Source: an uncultured Collinsella sp.
GTDB lineage: Bacteria > Actinomycetota > Coriobacteriia > Coriobacteriales > Coriobacteriaceae
NCBI GenBank assembly: GCA_900544205.1
Contig: UQUG01000072.1
Span: 1 to 9,126 of the forward strand
Length of the DNA: 9,126 bases
Direction of reading: 5' to 3'
The stretch's first letter is position 1; every line of letters begins with the position of its first letter. Below the pieces are notes generated by a model, which was given only the letters and a program-made list of their open reading frames with translations, had not been told where the DNA came from and did not search any database. This document shows positions 6,493 to 9,126 of this stretch, in pieces. Both the position numbers and the translations under genes were made by a program.

Positions 6493-6503
6493 ATTATCGC
6501 ACA
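6493..6503 (-). promoter_or_regulatory. Extended -10 promoter element of the MetRS-like gene
   Basis: The minus strand reads TGTGCGATAAT from 6503 to 6493, identical to the 11-mer at 511-521 before degV. GATAAT is one mismatch from TATAAT and is preceded by TGC. Transcription would begin near 6486, giving a leader of about 75 nt. It also rules out the upstream ATG at 6504-6502, which overlaps the box. Confidence 0.45.
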
Positions 6504-6529
6504 TGCGGGCGGGTGCGTGGCAGGGGCGC

Positions 6530-6535
6530 TATCCT
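6530..6535 (+). promoter_or_regulatory. Possible -10 box giving a leaderless transcript
   Basis: TATCCT (6530-6535) is a reasonable -10 hexamer placed 8 nt before the ATG at 6544. A transcript starting 6-8 nt downstream would begin almost at the start codon. No Shine-Dalgarno lies at normal distance; the nearest purine run, AGGGG at 6522-6526, is 17 nt away. This fits a leaderless mRNA, which is common in actinomycetes. No -35 box is apparent. Confidence 0.35.
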
Positions 6536-6543
6536 AAGATGCT

Positions 6544-7110
6544 ATGAATGAGATTTCCAACATACATGCGTTTGAGGACGAGGGTTTTCTGCATGCTTGC
6601 TTCGTGTGGGGGATGGTCGTAGTCGGCGTGTTTGCCGTGTGCCTGGTGCCGGTGTTTATGCTGCTGGGCGGGCCTGCAGACTTGGATGCGGCTGACGCGG
6701 GCGGCTGGATGGCTGTCGTGGGTTGGATAGTCGGCTTGGCTGCGGTTTCTGCGGCGTCATTTGCCGTGCACGAGCTGGTGCATGCAGCGTTCTTTAAGTT
6801 GTTTGCGCCCGCGGGTGCGCACGTGACTTTTGGAGCGAACCGTGAGACGTGCATGATTTATGCCTGCGCCGAGGGGATTGTGTATTCGCGCCGGCGGTAT
6901 ATGGCGATTTGCCTGGCGCCGACGGTTGTTGTGACGACAGCGTTTGCCCTGGGGTTTGCGTTTTCGGGCTATCCGCTGCTGTGCTATCTGGCGGCCGGCT
7001 TGCATTTGTCAGGCTGTGTGGGCGACTGGTATTACGTGCGGACCATTTTGCGCGACCGCCGCATTGTCGCCTGCGAGGATACGTCCTTTGGCGTGCGCTT
7101 TTTTGGGTGA
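6544..7110 (+). CDS. DUF3267-like integral membrane metalloprotease family protein
   Basis: The 188-aa product is predicted to be polytopic. Hydrophobic segments lie at about 17-42, 54-75, 119-142 and 143-158. The zinc-protease motif HELVH (76-80) follows the second segment within AASFAVHELVHAAFFKLFAP. A conserved-looking HLSGCVGDWYYV (154-165) near the C-terminus provides His154 and Asp161 as candidate further metal ligands. This HExxH plus late SG..GD arrangement fits the DUF3267 putative zincin family, which resembles site-2-type intramembrane proteases. The length is typical. The substrate is unknown. The start has no Shine-Dalgarno and may be leaderless. The stop codon (7108-7110) overlaps the ribosome binding site of queH, so the two are probably co-transcribed and coupled. 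A functional link to queuosine is not evident. Confidence 0.8.
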   Translation: MNEISNIHAFEDEGFLHACFVWGMVVVGVFAVCLVPVFMLLGGPADLDAADAGGWMAVVGWIVGLAAVSAASFAVHELVHAAFFKLFAPAGAHVTFGANRETCMIYACAEGIVYSRRRYMAICLAPTVVVTTAFALGFAFSGYPLLCYLAAGLHLSGCVGDWYYVRTILRDRRIVACEDTSFGVRFFG

Positions 7111-7120
7111 GGAGATGTCG

Positions 7121-7696
7121 ATGAAGCCGTTGCTGCTGCATGCGTGCTGTGCACCATGCTCGCTTGAGCCGGTTCGCCTGCTGCGCGAGGAGGGGTTTGA
7201 GCCCACGATTTGCTGGACCAACCCCAATATTCAACCGCGCGATGAATGGCAGCGCCGCTTGGACGAGCTGCGCCGGTGGTGTGCCGATGGCGACATCGAG
7301 CTTATCGAGGCAGGGGAGGACCGCGATCGCTGGGAGACCGGCGTGGCACCGCTGGGCGCCGATCGAGCCCGTCGCTGTCACGCATGCTATGCCCTGCGTC
7401 TGGCTGAGGCATGCCGTGTGGCCCAGGAGCGCGGGTTTGAGTTTGTGGGCACGACGCTCGCCGTCTCGCCGTATCAGCTGTTCGACACCTGCAATGACGT
7501 GCTCGTGCGCTTGGCGGCGGCACATGGGCTCACCCCGGTGATTCGCGATTTTCGCCCGTATTACCCCGAGGCGACGCGTCGCTCGCGCGAGCTGGGTATG
7601 TATCGGCAGAATTACTGCGGCTGCCGATTCTCGGCCGTCGAGGCGGCCATGGACCGCGCCCGCATCCGCGACGAGCGCAAAGCGTCCAAAAAGTAG
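7121..7696 (+). CDS. queH: Epoxyqueuosine reductase QueH
   Basis: This 191-aa protein is of the QueH (formerly DUF208) family, which reduces epoxyqueuosine to queuosine in the tRNA wobble position. It is the non-cobalamin alternative to QueG. The diagnostic cysteines are all present: LLHACCAPCS (5-14, Cys9, Cys10, Cys13), RRCHACYALRL (85-95, Cys86, Cys89) and YCGC (165-168, Cys166, Cys168). They bind the iron-sulfur cluster and the additional iron described for this family. TTLAVSPYQL (111-120) and the C-terminal YRQNYCGCRFS region are also typical. I chose ATG at 7121: GAGGAG at 7109-7114 is 6 nt upstream, whereas the in-frame ATG at 7115 abuts that site. The gene follows the metalloprotease-like gene with a 10-nt gap and precedes queA by 64 nt. 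Confidence 0.95.
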   Translation: MKPLLLHACCAPCSLEPVRLLREEGFEPTICWTNPNIQPRDEWQRRLDELRRWCADGDIELIEAGEDRDRWETGVAPLGADRARRCHACYALRLAEACRVAQERGFEFVGTTLAVSPYQLFDTCNDVLVRLAAAHGLTPVIRDFRPYYPEATRRSRELGMYRQNYCGCRFSAVEAAMDRARIRDERKASKK

Positions 7697-7715
7697 TTCT
7701 TTTGAGCTGGCAGCC

Positions 7716-7724
7716 TGCTAGGAT
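7716..7724 (+). promoter_or_regulatory. Possible extended -10 promoter element of queA
   Basis: TGC-TAGGAT (7716-7724) in the 64-nt queH-queA gap is an extended -10 element with the TA...T core. It predicts a start near 7731 and a leader of about 30 nt carrying AAGGAG at 7747-7752. This would let queA be transcribed separately from, as well as together with, queH. No convincing -35 box is at the correct spacing. Confidence 0.4.
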
Positions 7725-7760
7725 GTAGAACGGACTTTGACTATATAAGGAGTATCCGAC

Positions 7761-8978
7761 GTGTCTATGCGTACCGATGATTTTGACTACAACCTTCCTG
7801 AGGAACTGATTGCCCAGGCTCCTGCCGAGCCGCGCGACTCCTGCCGCCTGCTGGTGGTGGATCGCAAGGGCTCCCAGGCGGGAACGCCGCTGGAGCACGG
7901 CGGTACCGTTGAGCACCGCATCTTCCGCGACATCATCGACTATATCGAGCCTGGCGATGTGCTCGTCATCAACAAGACGCGCGTGATGCCGGCCCGCCTG
8001 ATCGGTCGCAAGGAGGGCTCGGGCGGCGTGGTCGAGACGCTGCTGCTCAAGCGCCGCGAAGATGTTGACCCGCTGGGCCACGTTTGGGAGTGCCTGGTCA
8101 AGCCGGGTAAGCGCCTGAAGCCCGGTGCTCAGATTGAGTATCGCGCCGGTGGCGCCCATGCGCCCGAAGGGGCTCCCGTGGTGCTGACGGCCGAGGTCAT
8201 CGACTTTGTCACCGATAGCCGCGGCGGCCGCCTGGTGCGTTTTGAGCCGGCCGGTTGCAATGCCGCCGGCGAGCCGCGCACGCTCGACGAGGCCATCCAT
8301 GCTGCCGGCCACGTGCCGCTGCCGCCCTACATTACCGATTACGAGGGCGATCCCGAGAAGTACCAGACCGTCTACGCCATGAAAGAGGAACACTCGGCTG
8401 CAGCTCCCACGGCGGGTCTGCACTTTACTTCCGAGCTCATGGCCGCTATCGAGGCCAAGGGTGCGAAGTTTGCCGCCGTCGAGCTCGAGGTGGGCATCGA
8501 TACCTTCCGCTTGGTGGAGGAGGACGACCCCACGCAGCACGTCATGCACACCGAGCGCTACCACGTGTCGCAGGAAGTTGTCGACGCCGTGCATAAGGCG
8601 AAAGCCGAGGGTCATCGTGTGATCGCCGTCGGCACCACCGCTGTGCGCTCGCTCGAGAGCGCGTTTGACGCAGAAGCCCCGGTGTTCGATCCGGCCGTGA
8701 CGGCGCGCTATTTTGAAGGCCGCGAGGACGGAGCCGACACGCTTGGCCGCGGTGACATCGTGGTGCGCGAGAACGCCACGACGCAGCTCTACCTCATGCC
8801 CGGCTCGACCTATCACGTGGTAGACGCGCTGATCACGAACTTCCACGTGCCGCGCTCCACGCTCATGATGCTCGTGAGCGCACTTGCCGCCCGCGACCAG
8901 ATCATGGATGCCTACGCTGCTGCTATCGAAGAACGTTACCGCTTCTTCAGCTTCGGCGACGCGATGCTCATTTGTTAG
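7761..8978 (+). CDS. queA: S-adenosylmethionine:tRNA ribosyltransferase-isomerase QueA
   Basis: QueA transfers and rearranges the ribose of SAM onto preQ1 at tRNA position 34, forming epoxyqueuosine. Family blocks are intact: FDYNLPEELIAQAPAEPRDS (8-27), GDVLVINKTRVMPARL (65-80), GHVPLPPYI (183-191), YQTVYA (201-206), SAAAPTAGLHFT (212-223), ELEVGIDTFR (241-250), VGTTAVRSLES (290-300), DALITNFHVPRSTLMMLVSA (355-374) and FFSFGDAMLI (395-404). At 405 aa it is about 50 longer than the usual 340-356 aa. The extra length lies in loops near 36-50, 153-177 and 302-338. GTG at 7761 is the likely start because AAGGAG (7747-7752) is 8 nt upstream; ATG at 7767 is 14 nt away and less well placed. Its product is the substrate of QueH, encoded just upstream. 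Confidence 0.97.
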   Translation: MSMRTDDFDYNLPEELIAQAPAEPRDSCRLLVVDRKGSQAGTPLEHGGTVEHRIFRDIIDYIEPGDVLVINKTRVMPARLIGRKEGSGGVVETLLLKRREDVDPLGHVWECLVKPGKRLKPGAQIEYRAGGAHAPEGAPVVLTAEVIDFVTDSRGGRLVRFEPAGCNAAGEPRTLDEAIHAAGHVPLPPYITDYEGDPEKYQTVYAMKEEHSAAAPTAGLHFTSELMAAIEAKGAKFAAVELEVGIDTFRLVEEDDPTQHVMHTERYHVSQEVVDAVHKAKAEGHRVIAVGTTAVRSLESAFDAEAPVFDPAVTARYFEGREDGADTLGRGDIVVRENATTQLYLMPGSTYHVVDALITNFHVPRSTLMMLVSALAARDQIMDAYAAAIEERYRFFSFGDAMLIC

Positions 8979-9005
8979 TTACGCGGTTCTACGAACCGCG
9001 TAACT
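8977..9005 (+). terminator. 13-bp perfect hairpin overlapping the queA stop codon
   Basis: AGTTACGCGGTTC (8977-8989) is perfectly complementary to GAACCGCGTAACT (8993-9005), with a TAC loop. The first arm starts inside the queA TAG codon. No T-run follows, so it is not a classical intrinsic terminator. It may stabilise the 3' end, assist termination, or form part of the larger repeat that follows. As DNA it is also a long palindrome that a dimeric protein could bind. Confidence 0.65.
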
Positions 9006-9017
9006 GCTCGACGCTGC

Positions 9018-9116
9018 AAACCCGCCAGAGCGGCAATCTGCCTTTCAGCTTCGGCGGCATGACCAGAAGGTCAATGCTGCCTCGCTTCAAGGCACCTTGC
9101 TCGCTCTGGCGGGTTT
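9018..9116 (+). repeat. Rod-like compound inverted repeat ending in a T-run (terminator-like)
   Basis: AAACCCGCCAGAGCG (9018-9032) pairs perfectly with CGCTCTGGCGGGTTT (9102-9116). Inside, TGCCTT (9039-9044) pairs with AAGGCA (9089-9094) and AGC (9047-9049) with GCT (9084-9086, one base offset allowed). GGCGGCAT (9053-9060) pairs with ATGCTGCC (9074-9081, one G-U), and GACC/GGTC closes an AGAA loop at 9065-9068. The whole forms one long interrupted hairpin of about 99 nt. TTTT (9114-9117) follows the outer stem, so it can act as the queA terminator. Its inner structure is far more elaborate than termination needs. It could be a small structured RNA or a mobile palindromic repeat. Confidence 0.7.
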
Positions 9117-9126
9117 TCGCTCATAT

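Noticed and set aside
6412..6504. Thirty-one extra N-terminal codons for the MetRS-like gene (ATG at 6504)
   Set aside because: The segment is Arg/Pro/His-rich, lacks a ribosome binding site, overlaps the probable -10 box and precedes the well-placed AAGGAG for the ATG at 6411.
4276..6537. A 753-codon open frame on the plus strand opposite the MetRS-like gene
   Set aside because: It is antisense to a gene with clear family motifs. Its translation is Ala/Gly/Val/Leu-rich low-complexity sequence without recognisable domains. Long stop-free antisense frames are expected opposite GC-rich genes.
7530..8846. A 438-codon minus-strand frame opposite queA
   Set aside because: Antisense shadow rich in Arg/His/Ala. 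queA on the other strand is unambiguous.
9018..9116. Resemblance to a bacterial SRP (4.5S) RNA hairpin
   Set aside because: The apical loop is AGAA on a nearly perfect stem and lacks the GGAA loop and the asymmetric and symmetric internal loops that define SRP helix 8.
1..9126. tRNA, rRNA, CRISPR arrays or phage genes
   Set aside because: I found no cloverleaf with tRNA consensus arms, no rRNA signature, no regularly spaced direct repeats and no phage or transposase motifs on either strand.

Overview
This is a GC-rich, densely packed chromosomal window from an actinomycete-type bacterium. The gene set suggests the class Coriobacteriia, most like Collinsella: a class 3 fructose-1,6-bisphosphatase, a DegV protein, a divergent MetRS-like class I synthetase, and queH next to queA. 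The taxonomic call is inference from codon use and family recognition, not from a marker gene. There is no phage, transposase, CRISPR, tRNA or rRNA gene. It looks like core chromosome with unusual structured repeats in the gaps.

Layout. The left edge holds the first 76 codons of a class 3 fructose-1,6-bisphosphatase gene (fbp, minus strand). A 320-bp divergent promoter region separates it from a DegV-family fatty-acid-binding protein gene (plus). A strong bidirectional hairpin at 1482-1509 ends degV and the convergent gene for a TIM-barrel protein of unknown function (minus, 1522-2613). A 56-codon single-pass membrane protein gene at 2805-2975 (plus) follows and converges on an rRNA m5C methyltransferase gene of the RsmB/RsmF type (minus, 3000-4103). 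Upstream of the methyltransferase, and reading the same way, is the MetRS-like gene (minus, 4261-6411). The 157-bp gap between them is filled by an elaborate 121-bp inverted-repeat element. Diverging from the synthetase gene are a membrane metalloprotease-like gene (6544-7110), queH (7121-7696) and queA (7761-8978). The right edge holds two successive hairpins, 8977-9005 and 9018-9116. The second is a rod-like compound inverted repeat ending in a T-run.

How the genes fit together. The clearest pathway is queuosine tRNA modification. QueA makes epoxyqueuosine in tRNA and QueH reduces it to queuosine, so the last two steps sit side by side. With the rRNA methyltransferase and the synthetase-like protein, about half of the window concerns translation and RNA modification. 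queH appears translationally coupled to the metalloprotease-like gene, because its Shine-Dalgarno sequence overlaps that gene's stop codon.

The items most worth a second look are: the interlocking inverted repeats at 4123-4243; the rod-like repeat at 9018-9116; the divergent synthetase, with its altered KMSKS loop and Zn knuckle; the small membrane protein; and the palindrome over the likely fbp promoter.
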